A DNA stretch of 9,816 bases, from assembly GCA_905215645.1 (NCBI GenBank), contig CAJMQS010000061.1:1-9816 (forward strand), in the 5' to 3' direction. The notes beneath the pieces are model-generated. The model worked only from the letters and a program-made list of their open reading frames with translations. It did not search any database and was not told where the DNA came from. A program made the translations under genes and the position numbers. This DNA is from an uncultured bacterium (GTDB lineage Bacteria > Bacillota > Negativicutes > Acidaminococcales > Acidaminococcaceae). Positions 1 to 7,072 of the stretch are shown in pieces (position 1 is the stretch's first letter; every line of letters begins with the position of its first letter).

Positions 1-30
1 CGTATGACGTATGACCTATGACGTATGACG
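1..30. repeat. Short tandem repeat, 7-bp unit CGTATGA
   Basis: Four consecutive 7-bp units are visible: CGTATGA, CGTATGA, CCTATGA, CGTATGA, then a partial CG. The third unit differs by one base. The repeat touches the window edge, so its full length is unknown. It directly abuts the hairpin at 30-53. No function can be assigned from sequence. Confidence 0.7.
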
Positions 31-53
31 GGCTGTTGCTCATGCAACAGCCC
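30..53. repeat. Perfect 10-bp inverted repeat with TCAT loop
   Basis: GGGCTGTTGC (30-39) pairs without mismatch with GCAACAGCCC (44-53) around a 4-nt TCAT loop. No T tract follows on the + strand and no A tract precedes it, so it is not a canonical intrinsic terminator in either direction. It may be an RNA 3'-end stabiliser or a dispersed intergenic repeat. The stem is certain; its role is not. Confidence 0.6.
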
Positions 54-116
54 CTGCAGGACGATGACCAGGCGGAGAATATCGCTGTTATCATCAGTTC
101 GACGGAGACGGCGTAG

Positions 117-137
117 GGGCTTCCCGGAGGGGAGCCC
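117..137 (+). promoter_or_regulatory. Alternative hairpin that competes with the terminator
   Basis: Bases 117-125 (GGGCTTCCC) pair with 129-137 (GGGGAGCCC) through nine pairs, one of them G-U, around a GGA triloop. This stem uses bases 125-137, which the terminator stem at 125-150 also needs, so the two cannot form together. That is the geometry of an antiterminator/terminator pair, but compact GC-rich DNA can produce it by chance. No ligand-binding domain is recognised upstream. Confidence 0.3.
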
Positions 138-157
138 GTCCCGGCCTCCGATTTTTT
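125..157 (+). terminator. Probable intrinsic terminator of the upstream unit
   Basis: CGGAGG (125-130) pairs with CCTCCG (145-150), and the stem can extend inward as GGA/TCC (131-133 with 139-141), leaving a 3-nt bulge. An A and six T residues (152-157) follow directly, the usual form of a rho-independent terminator. It would stop transcription arriving from the left and insulate the cas operon, whose own promoters lie downstream. A competing hairpin at 117-137 uses part of the same sequence. Confidence 0.55.
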
Positions 158-204
158 GTGTTAAGAAAAATTCCTTTACTGGGAGTTTTTTTACATAGTT
201 AGTG

Positions 205-213
205 TGGTATAGT
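205..213 (+). promoter_or_regulatory. Candidate extended -10 promoter
   Basis: TGGTATAGT matches an extended -10 element (TGn followed by TATAGT at 208-213). The region 17 bp upstream is T-rich (186-192) without a good TTGACA box, which extended -10 promoters tolerate. Transcription would start near 220 and give a leader of about 107 nt before cas3, including the small ORF at 232-279. The call rests on sequence resemblance alone. Confidence 0.35.
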
Positions 214-240
214 AGGGGGAGAAGGAGGGGGATGGGAGAG
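214..240. other. Purine-rich, G-run tract
   Basis: Except for T at 233 the tract is all A and G, with G5 at 215-219, G5 at 227-231 and G3 at 234-236. Such runs could form a two-layer G-quadruplex in RNA or DNA. They also look like a Shine-Dalgarno site for the ATG at 232. It lies in the presumed 5' leader of the cas operon. The tract is plain in the sequence; any function is inferred. Confidence 0.4.
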
Positions 241-279
241 TTACTGAAAAAAGTAAAAATTGTCGTAAAAATACAATAA
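232..279 (+). CDS. Possible 15-codon leader peptide before cas3
   Basis: An ATG at 232 follows a strong AAGGAGG (222-228) with only 3 nt between them, shorter than ideal. It opens a frame for MGELLKKVKIVVKIQ, ending at TAA 277-279. The peptide is basic and hydrophobic and belongs to no family I know. It sits downstream of the extended -10 candidate and ends 47 nt before cas3, so it could be a regulatory leader ORF. Its small size makes chance occurrence quite possible, and if transcription starts only from the promoter near 281 it would not be transcribed. Confidence 0.2.
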   Translation: MGELLKKVKIVVKIQ

Positions 280-286
280 ATATGAT
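260..286 (+). promoter_or_regulatory. Candidate cas operon promoter close to cas3
   Basis: TTGTCG (260-265) and TATGAT (281-286) resemble -35 and -10 boxes. The 15-bp spacer is shorter than the preferred 17. Transcription would start around 293 and give a leader of about 34 nt with the cas3 ribosome binding site. The surrounding A+T-rich sequence supports promoter character but also raises the chance of a random match. Confidence 0.35.
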
Positions 287-326
287 AACATAGATAGGTA
301 ATGAAGCAACTGAAAGGGGTAATGAC

Positions 327-3065
327 ATGACAACCCAGGCTGTATGGAATTTACCGGCAAAAGCAAATCGGAAAAATCCAGACGAATGGCTTCCTTTATG
401 GATGCATTTACGGGATACAGCCTCTGTGATGGATTACCTGATTTCCGTATGGCTGCCTGATTCAGTGAAAAAGGCCATAGACCCTGCAGGAAACGAAGAG
501 CAGCTTTGGAGAACAGCGGTACTCTTGGGAGCCTTGCATGATTTGGGGAAGGCAACCCCCGCATTTTGCAGTATGATCCTGCAAAATATAGAAGGAATAG
601 AGGATCAATTGGAGGAAGAGGGCCTTCCGATCTCAGGATATAAAGTATTCACCCGTCGAAAAGCGTCCACGCATTCCATTGCTGGAGAAGCAGTCCTTTT
701 GGCAAGAGATTTTCCTTTATGTTTTGCTTCTATGGTTGGGGCCCATCATGGAAAGCCTCATGCCAAAGAAGGAAAAGGATGGGAAAAGAAGCAGCTTTCG
801 CCTTATTCCATCCATCATATCAATTATTATGACCGGTCGGAACTGGATATGGCGGAACAGTGGAAAGAAATGCGCACCTGGTTCATAGACCAGGCTCTCC
901 ACCTGGCAGGCATTACTTCTCCACAGGAAATCCCTGAAATCTCCATGCCTGCCCAGGTCCTGCTGACAGGGCTATTGATCATGGCTGACTGGATTGCCAG
1001 TAATGAAATCTATTTTCCACTGATTTCTGTTGATGAGTGTGGAGAAGAAATCGATTATGCCGAACGGATTGAACATGGTCTTTCACAGCTGCAGCTTCCG
1101 CCGCCCTGGAATTCCCAATGTTACAGTTTATCCGATAAAACTTTTGCCGAACACTTTGGCTTTCTCCCCAATGCTGTCCAGAAAGCCGTCATTGAAGCAG
1201 TGGAACAGGCCAGAAATCCGGGGATTTTTATACTGGAAGCGCAGATGGGAGTTGGAAAGACTGAAGCTGCTCTGGCAGCAGCTGATTTGCTGGCCAGTCG
1301 AAAGGGAAGCGGCGGACTGTTTTTCGGGCTGCCCACCCAGGCAACCTCCAATGGGATTTTCCCCCGGATTGCAGATTGGGCTGCTGAAGAAGCCCAGGCG
1401 GAGACGGCCAGTTTGGGTATACGGCTTGCTCATGGTGCCGCTGAAATGAATGACGACTACAGGTCCATTTTCCATGGAACAGCCTCTACGGATGAAGATG
1501 GGGAGCCGCTATTGGTCCATCCCTGGTTTGAAGGGAGAAAACAGGCACTGTTGACTGATTTTGTGATTGGGACGGTGGACCAGCTGCTCCTGGCTGCACT
1601 GAAGCAAAAACATGTGATGCTGCGGCATTTGGGCCTGGCAGGAAAAGTGGTCATCGTAGATGAATGCCATGCGTATGACGCTTATATGAATCAATTCCTG
1701 GGACGGGCACTGGCCTGGTTGGGTACTTATCAGGTACCTGTTGTCCTGTTGTCCGCCACCTTGCCTTATGCCAGGAGGACTGCTTTGATTCAGGCATATC
1801 AGGGAATTGTCAATGCTGACAGCGGAGCTGGGGAGCACTGGATGACCAGCAAAGAATATCCCTTGTTGACGTGGACTGACGGAGAACAGGTCAAACAGAA
1901 AAAGATTCCTGGTGAAGGCTCCTCGAAAGAGGTTCGGCTGCAGCGGATTTCTGATGCAGACATTCCAGATATCCTGAAACACCGGCTGTGTGCAGGGGGA
2001 TGTGCGGGTATCATTGTGAATACAGTAAAGAGAGCCCAGCAGTTGGCAGTAAATTTGAAAAATTTGCTACCAGAGGTTGAAATCATCCTCTTCCATGCCG
2101 GATTCACTCTGGGACAAAAGACTGCGTTGGAAAAAGAAATCCTGAAACGAATTGGGAAAGAATCTGGTAAAAACCGAAACAACCTGGTGGTCGTTGGAAC
2201 CCAGGTCATGGAGCAGTCCCTGGATATAGATTTGGATTTGCTGATCACAGATCTTTGTCCAATGGACTTGCTGTTCCAAAGAATCGGACGATTGCATCGG
2301 CATACCAGGAAACGGCCGGATGGCTTAAAACAGGCAACCTGTATGATTCTGGGTGCCAAAGAAGACGAAGACCTGGATGAGGGAGCAAAGGCGGTTTATG
2401 AGGAATATCTGCTTTTGCGGACAAAAGAACTTTTGCCGGACAGGTTTATCCTGCCGGATGATATTTCTCCCTATGTACAGGACGTGTATGATGAGTCTTA
2501 CAGCATAGCTCCTGAAAAAGAACAGGAGGCAAAGGAAAAATACGACCGGCATATGGCTGACGAAAAGAATGCGGCTAAAACAAACTGTGTGCCTCTTCCC
2601 AGGAAAACAACAAGCTTCAAGGCAAGAAATACGTTGGAAGGCTGGCTGAACAACACGCCTGCCATGAATGAAATCCAGGCAGAAGCCAGTGTACGCAATG
2701 GTCCGGACAGCATTGAAGTCATCCTTTTGGAAAAAGATCTGGCAGCCAATGTGCTGAAGGATGTGTGGCCAGGAAATCAGCGGTTTGCCTGGGACGAACC
2801 GTTGAACAATGCTGATGCACGGCGTGTCTACCAGCAGAAAATACGGCTGCCTGCACGGTTTGGCCAGCCTTGGATGGTACAGAAAGTGATTCAGGAGCTG
2901 GAGAAACAGACCAAACAATGGGTTCCTCAATGGCTGAAGAATCCTTATCTTTCCGGAGAGTTGTTTTTGGTTTTGGAAGAAAATGGCAAAGGGAAACTTG
3001 CCGGGTATGAGATTTCATATGATCCGCTGTTGGGACTCATCTATGAAAAGGAGAGTGGAGAATGA
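327..3065 (+). CDS. cas3: Cas3, HD nuclease-helicase (type I-E)
   Basis: This 912-residue protein is the effector nuclease-helicase, recruited by target-bound Cascade to nick the displaced strand and degrade DNA 3' to 5' using ATP. The N-terminal HD domain shows H27, the H71-D72 pair in HDLGK, H116, H140-H141 and D221 as likely metal ligands. The superfamily 2 helicase follows: a Q-type motif near F279-Q285, Walker A MGVGKT (307-312), the DECH box (445-448), SAT (476-478), GTQVMEQSLDID (624-635) and motif VI QRIGRLHRH (651-659). Length is close to the roughly 890 residues of the E. coli protein. AAAGGGG lies 7 nt before the ATG, which is the first usable in-frame start after a stop at 291. 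The stop overlaps the cas8e start by 4 nt. All key residues look intact. Confidence 0.97.
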   Translation: MTTQAVWNLPAKANRKNPDEWLPLWMHLRDTASVMDYLISVWLPDSVKKAIDPAGNEEQLWRTAVLLGALHDLGKATPAFCSMILQNIEGIEDQLEEEGLPISGYKVFTRRKASTHSIAGEAVLLARDFPLCFASMVGAHHGKPHAKEGKGWEKKQLSPYSIHHINYYDRSELDMAEQWKEMRTWFIDQALHLAGITSPQEIPEISMPAQVLLTGLLIMADWIASNEIYFPLISVDECGEEIDYAERIEHGLSQLQLPPPWNSQCYSLSDKTFAEHFGFLPNAVQKAVIEAVEQARNPGIFILEAQMGVGKTEAALAAADLLASRKGSGGLFFGLPTQATSNGIFPRIADWAAEEAQAETASLGIRLAHGAAEMNDDYRSIFHGTASTDEDGEPLLVHPWFEGRKQALLTDFVIGTVDQLLLAALKQKHVMLRHLGLAGKVVIVDECHAYDAYMNQFLGRALAWLGTYQVPVVLLSATLPYARRTALIQAYQGIVNADSGAGEHWMTSKEYPLLTWTDGEQVKQKKIPGEGSSKEVRLQRISDADIPDILKHRLCAGGCAGIIVNTVKRAQQLAVNLKNLLPEVEIILFHAGFTLGQKTALEKEILKRIGKESGKNRNNLVVVGTQVMEQSLDIDLDLLITDLCPMDLLFQRIGRLHRHTRKRPDGLKQATCMILGAKEDEDLDEGAKAVYEEYLLLRTKELLPDRFILPDDISPYVQDVYDESYSIAPEKEQEAKEKYDRHMADEKNAAKTNCVPLPRKTTSFKARNTLEGWLNNTPAMNEIQAEASVRNGPDSIEVILLEKDLAANVLKDVWPGNQRFAWDEPLNNADARRVYQQKIRLPARFGQPWMVQKVIQELEKQTKQWVPQWLKNPYLSGELFLVLEENGKGKLAGYEISYDPLLGLIYEKESGE

Positions 3066-4717
3066 ACGAACGAGAATTCAATCTTGTGGATGAACCCTGG
3101 ATTTGTGTGCTGCGTAAAGATCTGCAGGTTGATACCTTGTCTTTGAGGGACGTATTCCTCCATGGACAGGATTATCTAGACCTGGGAGGCGAGAATCAGC
3201 CTCAGAATTTTGCCGTACTCCGCCTGCTGATTGCTCTGGCTTATACCATTTTTTCCCGGGTGGATGAAAATGGAAAAGCCATGGATATTGCGGAAATCAC
3301 TGATCCGGATGAAGCGGCAGACGAAATCCTGCGGCGTTGGGGAGCCTTATGGGAAAATGGACGGTTTCCCCAGGAGCTTGTTTTGCAGTATCTGGAGCAG
3401 TACCATGACTGTTTCTGGCTTTTTGATCCGGAAAGACCTTTTGGCCAGGCTCCCGGCGCTGTTCGGGGAACTCAGTATGGTGCAGCCAAACTGATAGGTG
3501 ATATTTCCGAAGGTAATAATAAAATCCGTATTTTTTCCAATCGTGCCGGAGAAGAGAAAAATACCCTTTCCTATCCGGAAGCAGCCCGGTGGCTCCTGTT
3601 CATTAATGCTGTCGATGATGCGTCGGGAAAACCCAAACAAAAGGGCCTAAAATCTATCGGGCCGGGATGGGTGGGAAAATTGGGGATGATCCAGAGTGTG
3701 GGAAAGAACCTGTTTGAAACCATTCTCTTAAATCTGACTTTTTTGAAAGATGGAGAAGAATTATGGAGTAAAAAAGCTAATCCCAATTGGGAACACCTGC
3801 CAAAAGAAGGTGAACGGACGGAAATTCCTGTACCGGATAATTTGGCAGAACTGCTAACCTTGCAATCCAGGAGACTGTTGTTGGAACGGGAAAATGGCAG
3901 AGTAATAGGATATCATCTGCTGGGTGGCGACTTTTTTGACAACCATGGAGAAAATGGGGCATTCAATGAGCAGATGACTATATGGAAAGTGGATAAAAAA
4001 TCAGAAAGTCATTATTTTGTTCCCCAGCAGATTACTCCAGGACGACAGATGTGGCGTGATTTTGGAAGTTACTTTGTAGAAGAAGCCGAAGAGGCCAAGC
4101 ATATTCCGGGAATAATAAGTTGGTTGCGTACATTGCAGGAGGTCAATCTTCTTCCTACTAACGATACCATTAGTTTTCGTATCATTGCCTTTGAATATGG
4201 TGGGGGATCTCAAAATTCCATAATTAACGATTTCAGCAGTGATACTCTGACTTTATATCCGGAACTTCTTTCTGAACAAGAGATAGGAGTCCAGGAAACC
4301 ATTGAACAGCAGATTGCCAAATGTGATGAAGCCGCCCGGGCTGTCAATCATTTGTTTTACAATATTTTTTTGGCAGAGGGGGGAGATCCGGAGAAAAGAA
4401 GCAGGAAAGGAGAAATGCTTTTTTATCGGGCTGTTGATGAACCTTTCAGAAAGTGGCTGCTCCAGTTCCGGGGAGATTTGCTGAAAGAGCCCAAGCAGTT
4501 GGAAAATGCATACCGGGACTGGGAGCAACAGGCGAAATCTATTGCAAACCAGATCGGAAATGCGGAAGAACAGCGGGCTGGTGTGGCTGCTTTTTCGGGG
4601 CGTATTCTTGAAGACAAAAAAAGAAATACCAGGGAATTTTATTCGGTGCCTCGAGCAGACATGTGGTTTAAACTGGAATTGGCCAAAATTTATCCGAAAG
4701 AGGGTGATGCCAAGTGA
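3062..4717 (+). CDS. cas8e: Cas8e (Cse1/CasA), large subunit of Cascade
   Basis: This is the large subunit of type I-E Cascade, which recognises the PAM, helps open target DNA and provides the docking site for Cas3. The N-terminus FNLVDEPWI (6-14) is the hallmark of the family. Further typical blocks are ERPFGQ (124-129), ARWLLFINAVDDASGK (175-190) and GWVGKLGMI (202-210). At 551 residues it is somewhat longer than the E. coli protein (about 500), which is within the variation of this fast-evolving family. The C-terminal part, after about 400, should be the helical bundle that contacts Cse2. ATG 3062 overlaps the cas3 stop (ATGA) and is preceded by GGAGAGTGGAG. I cannot pick out the PAM-reading residues with confidence. 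Confidence 0.95.
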   Translation: MNEREFNLVDEPWICVLRKDLQVDTLSLRDVFLHGQDYLDLGGENQPQNFAVLRLLIALAYTIFSRVDENGKAMDIAEITDPDEAADEILRRWGALWENGRFPQELVLQYLEQYHDCFWLFDPERPFGQAPGAVRGTQYGAAKLIGDISEGNNKIRIFSNRAGEEKNTLSYPEAARWLLFINAVDDASGKPKQKGLKSIGPGWVGKLGMIQSVGKNLFETILLNLTFLKDGEELWSKKANPNWEHLPKEGERTEIPVPDNLAELLTLQSRRLLLERENGRVIGYHLLGGDFFDNHGENGAFNEQMTIWKVDKKSESHYFVPQQITPGRQMWRDFGSYFVEEAEEAKHIPGIISWLRTLQEVNLLPTNDTISFRIIAFEYGGGSQNSIINDFSSDTLTLYPELLSEQEIGVQETIEQQIAKCDEAARAVNHLFYNIFLAEGGDPEKRSRKGEMLFYRAVDEPFRKWLLQFRGDLLKEPKQLENAYRDWEQQAKSIANQIGNAEEQRAGVAAFSGRILEDKKRNTREFYSVPRADMWFKLELAKIYPKEGDAK

Positions 4718-5307
4718 GCAGACTGGATGAAGTGAAAAAGTACGTGATGCTGAAAATCGGATATCTGCAAAAAGTCAGCGACAAAGGGAATGGGAAAGCT
4801 GAATTGGCGTTGTTGAGAAAAGGGGTAGGAAAATACCCTGGAGAGATTCCGTTGCTCTATGGCAGCTTTTTAAACCAACTGCCGGAAGAATTGCAGGGAA
4901 AAGGGAAAACGGCCAGCCGGGGCGAGTGGGCGGTCTATGCTGCACTTACTTTATATGCTCTGCACCAGCAGGGACAAAGCCAACCCATGCAGAAAAAGGG
5001 AGTCTCACTGGGTAAAGCTCTTCGAGGACTGGTTCCCAAGGGTGACACGGATGCGGAGAACCGGATCCTGAGAAGATTCAACCAGATGGCAACAGCCACT
5101 GATATGAAAGAGCTGACATATCATCTGCGGGGAATCATTGAGCTGCTGCGAAGTAAGGGAATTCCGCTGGACTATATTGATTTGGCAGGAGATCTGTACT
5201 TGTATCAGGCAGTGGAAAATCAGAACCAGGTCAGATTGAAATGGGGCCGTGGTTTTTATGCTTTTGACAATCAACAGGAAACCGTGAAGGAGGAAAATCA
5301 TGAATAA
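4714..5307 (+). CDS. cse2: Cse2 (CasB), small subunit of Cascade
   Basis: This is the helical small subunit, present as a dimer along the Cascade belly, where it stabilises the R-loop and displaced strand. Family features are ALLRKG (32-37), WAVYAALTLYALHQQ (72-86), LRRFNQMATATD (119-130) and the C-terminal block from HLRGIIELLR (137) to IPLDYIDLAGDLYLYQ (150-165). At 197 residues it is longer than the E. coli protein (about 160); the extra length is partly in a polar tail. The start is GTG at 4714, overlapping the cas8e stop as GTGA and preceded by GAGGGTGA. The nearby ATG at 4707 is in another frame. The C-terminus overlaps the cas7e start by 8 nt. Confidence 0.94.
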   Translation: MSRLDEVKKYVMLKIGYLQKVSDKGNGKAELALLRKGVGKYPGEIPLLYGSFLNQLPEELQGKGKTASRGEWAVYAALTLYALHQQGQSQPMQKKGVSLGKALRGLVPKGDTDAENRILRRFNQMATATDMKELTYHLRGIIELLRSKGIPLDYIDLAGDLYLYQAVENQNQVRLKWGRGFYAFDNQQETVKEENHE

Positions 5308-5722
5308 GAATTTGTATGTGGATATCCATGTTCTGCAGAATGTACCGCCCAGCTGTGTAAACCAGGATGATACCGGCAGCCCCAAAATGGCAGTTTATGG
5401 GGGAACCCCCCGGGCCAGAGTTTCTTCCCAGGCTTGGAAACGAGTAATCCGGGAGGATTTCAAAAGACTTTTTCCGGAAGAGAAACTGGGGAAACGAACA
5501 AAGCACATTGTTGAATTGGTAAAAAATACTGTATTGCAAGAAAAAAATGAGCTGTCTCCGGATGAAGCAGAAAAATTGGCCATTACGGCACTGACCAATG
5601 CCGGCCTAAAGATTAAAGATGCGGAAAAAGGGACGGATGCCTTGTTTTTCATCAGTGCCAGCCAAGTACAGGCTTTGGCCAGACTGATTATCGATGATGA
5701 AAAAAGACAAAAAAGCTTATAA
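5300..5722 (+). CDS. cas7e: Cas7e N-terminal part (140 residues before the frame break)
   Basis: This is the first open stretch of cas7e. It carries the family N-terminus: IHVLQNVPPSCVNQDD (9-24) and RARVSSQAWKR (38-48), matching the E. coli CasC pattern IHVLISHSPSCLNRDD and RVRISSQSLKR. Homology continues to about residue 134 (LIIDDEK). The last few residues, RQKSL, are out-of-frame sequence before the stop. If it is made alone, the product would lack the rest of the fold and is unlikely to polymerise on crRNA. Confidence 0.8.
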   Translation: MNKNLYVDIHVLQNVPPSCVNQDDTGSPKMAVYGGTPRARVSSQAWKRVIREDFKRLFPEEKLGKRTKHIVELVKNTVLQEKNELSPDEAEKLAITALTNAGLKIKDAEKGTDALFFISASQVQALARLIIDDEKRQKSL

Positions 5723-6386
5723 GGAAGCGTTAAAAGAAAATCCTTCTGTGGATATGATCATGTTCGGGCGGATGGCCGCCAGCGATCCGTCTTTAAATTA
5801 TGATGCAACGGTACAGGTGGCCCACAGTATTTCTACCCATACCGTCCATAATGAATATGATTATTTTACGGCTGTTGATGATTGCTCCCGGGATGACAAT
5901 GCAGGAGCTGGTCATTTGGGAACCGTAGAATTCAATTCCGCTGTTCTGTACCGGTATGCTACTGTGAATGTTCGGGAACTGGCGAAATTCGCCGGTGAAA
6001 AGGCAGCCAAGGCAACCCGGAATTTTGTGGAATCGTTTGTATATACGATGCCTACTGGGAAGGAAAATACATTTGCCAACCGTACTCTGCCCAGCGATAT
6101 CTATATCACCCTGCGGCTTGATCAGCCCGTAAATTTATGCGGTGCTTTTGAAAAAGCAGTACCGGCTGGAACGGAAGGGTATATCGATGCATCGGAAAAA
6201 GCTTTTGCAAAGTACACGAAAGACCTTTACCGCCAGTATGGAAATGCGCCTGCCCTTTCTTTTGGCTCCGGGAAATCCACAGACTTGCTGAACGCAGAGG
6301 GCATGGATGTCCTAACCTATTCAGTACCTGATCTTCTGGATGCTCTGGAAAACGCTCTGGAAAAACAATTGGAGGAGGAAAAATGA
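5694..6386 (+). CDS. cas7e: Cas7e C-terminal part (after the frame break)
   Basis: This second open stretch of cas7e contains FGRMA (24-28), AHSISTHTV (43-51), FTAVDD (58-63) and GAGHLGTVEFNSAVLYRYA (71-89), the most conserved core of the family, followed by AFEKAV near 153. The nominal start ATGATG (5694-5699) lies inside the upstream frame and has no Shine-Dalgarno site before it, so separate initiation looks weak. Reinitiation after the stop at 5720-5722 is conceivable, since the ATGs lie only about 25 nt back. The stop overlaps the cas5e ATG by 4 nt. Confidence 0.8.
   Translation: MMKKDKKAYKEALKENPSVDMIMFGRMAASDPSLNYDATVQVAHSISTHTVHNEYDYFTAVDDCSRDDNAGAGHLGTVEFNSAVLYRYATVNVRELAKFAGEKAAKATRNFVESFVYTMPTGKENTFANRTLPSDIYITLRLDQPVNLCGAFEKAVPAGTEGYIDASEKAFAKYTKDLYRQYGNAPALSFGSGKSTDLLNAEGMDVLTYSVPDLLDALENALEKQLEEEK
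5700..5714 (+). other. Frameshift site in cas7e: two A6 runs around GAC
   Basis: Six A residues (5700-5705), GAC with a shared A (5706-5709), and a second A6 run (5709-5714) lie exactly where homology passes from one frame to the other. The zero frame reads GAA AAA AGA CAA AAA AGC TTA TAA. The needed change is +1 (one base skipped or removed), so a classic -1 slippery heptamer does not explain it. Homopolymers of this length are hot spots for both mutation and sequencing error. Confidence 0.75.
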
Positions 6387-7072
6387 GTACGCTGCTGTTG
6401 CGGCTTGCTGCCCCGCTGCAGGCGTGGGGTGATGATTCCAGGTTCAGCATCAGGAGGTCTTATTCCATTCCCACAAAGAGCGGCGTAATCGGGTTGCTGG
6501 CCTCTGCTTTTGGCAGAAAAAGAAATGAAGAGAATCAGGATCTGTGTGCACTCCATATGGGAGTGCGTGTGGACCAGCCGGGTGAACCTCTTGAAGATTT
6601 CCAGATGGTCCACGGAATCAAACAGGCGGATCTTACCAGGAGATTTTATCTCAGTGATGCGGTGTTCCTTGTTGGCTTGGAACATCCTGATCAAGCCTTT
6701 TTGGAAAAAATCCAATTGGCTCTGGAAAATCCTGTTTATCCGCTTTTTCTGGGACGACGGTCCTGTCCGCCCAGTTTCCCCCTGGTACTTGGCATCCGTC
6801 AAACAGGATTGAAGGAAACGCTGCAGGAGGAGCCCTGGCTTGCGGCTGAATGGAGACAAAGACGACTGGACCATCATCTGCGTCTGATTCTGGAAGATGA
6901 TGGGGAATCTTCGTCCGTCCGGCATCGTCTGAAAGACGAACCAGTATCATTCAATCCGGCTTACCGCAGGTATCGGTATCGGTATGTGAAAGAAGCTGGC
7001 TATGTGGACAAAGGGGATATCCGGTATACGGATCATGATGCTTTTGGAGAACTTGGGGGTGATGGAAAATGA
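6383..7072 (+). CDS. cas5e: Cas5e (CasD), crRNA 5'-handle binding subunit
   Basis: Cas5e is a RAMP protein that caps the crRNA 5' handle in Cascade and links Cas7 to Cas8e. Its 229 residues begin with LRLAAPLQAWG (6-16), the family's first beta strand. Then come PTKSGVIGLLASAFGR (30-45), RRFYLSDAVFLVGLE (86-100) and the glycine-containing FLGRRSCPPSFPL (122-134). Length agrees with the E. coli protein (about 224). GGAGGAGG (6371-6378) is a strong ribosome binding site 4 nt before ATG 6383, and this ATG overlaps the cas7e stop. If translation normally depends on coupling, the early stop in cas7e could lower Cas5e output, although this strong site may compensate. Confidence 0.95.
   Translation: MSTLLLRLAAPLQAWGDDSRFSIRRSYSIPTKSGVIGLLASAFGRKRNEENQDLCALHMGVRVDQPGEPLEDFQMVHGIKQADLTRRFYLSDAVFLVGLEHPDQAFLEKIQLALENPVYPLFLGRRSCPPSFPLVLGIRQTGLKETLQEEPWLAAEWRQRRLDHHLRLILEDDGESSSVRHRLKDEPVSFNPAYRRYRYRYVKEAGYVDKGDIRYTDHDAFGELGGDGK

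Larger units (their letters stand above)
1..326. other. Non-coding region upstream of the cas operon
   Basis: No convincing gene lies here. The stretch holds a short tandem repeat (1-30), a perfect hairpin (30-53), a terminator-like structure ending in T6 (117-157), a purine-rich tract (214-240), two promoter candidates, and the cas3 ribosome binding site AAAGGGG (313-319). The longest + strand frame with a start in the first half (ATG at 18, stop at 114) gives only 32 residues with no recognisable family. The region therefore looks like the 3' end of an upstream transcription unit followed by the cas operon's own leader. A frame-internal stop at 291-293 and the lack of another in-frame ATG fix the cas3 start at 327. 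Confidence 0.75.
5300..6386 (+). pseudogene. cas7e: Cas7e (Cse4/CasC), Cascade backbone, frame broken once
   Basis: Cas7e forms the six-copy filament that holds the crRNA and is essential for interference. The gene is present over its full length but in two frames: residues 1-140 read from 5300 to a TAA at 5720-5722, and the rest reads in the next frame to 6386. Dropping one A from either A6 run (5700-5705 or 5709-5714) joins the halves into 361 residues, matching the roughly 363 of E. coli CasC, with family motifs on both sides and nothing missing. AAGGAGGA precedes ATG 5300, which overlaps the cse2 stop. The gene is a true null, an assembly or sequencing error in a homopolymer, or expressed through slippage or +1 frameshifting. 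The sequence alone cannot choose. Confidence 0.85.

Noticed and set aside
18..116. Short + strand frame from ATG 18 to TAG 114-116 (32 residues)
   Set aside because: It has no Shine-Dalgarno site, crosses the tandem repeat and hairpin, and encodes nothing recognisable. It could be the tail of an upstream gene only if the repeat were coding, and a stop at 12-14 argues against that.
1799..2930. Long minus-strand open frames opposite cas3 (up to 201 codons)
   Set aside because: They lie wholly antisense to a conserved gene, show no recognisable domain and no convincing ribosome binding sites, and reflect codon bias of cas3.
5700..5706. Programmed -1 frameshift in cas7e at AAAAAAG
   Set aside because: The heptamer resembles a -1 slippery site, but restoring the cas7e frame needs +1 (or -2), so ordinary -1 slippage would not give the full protein.
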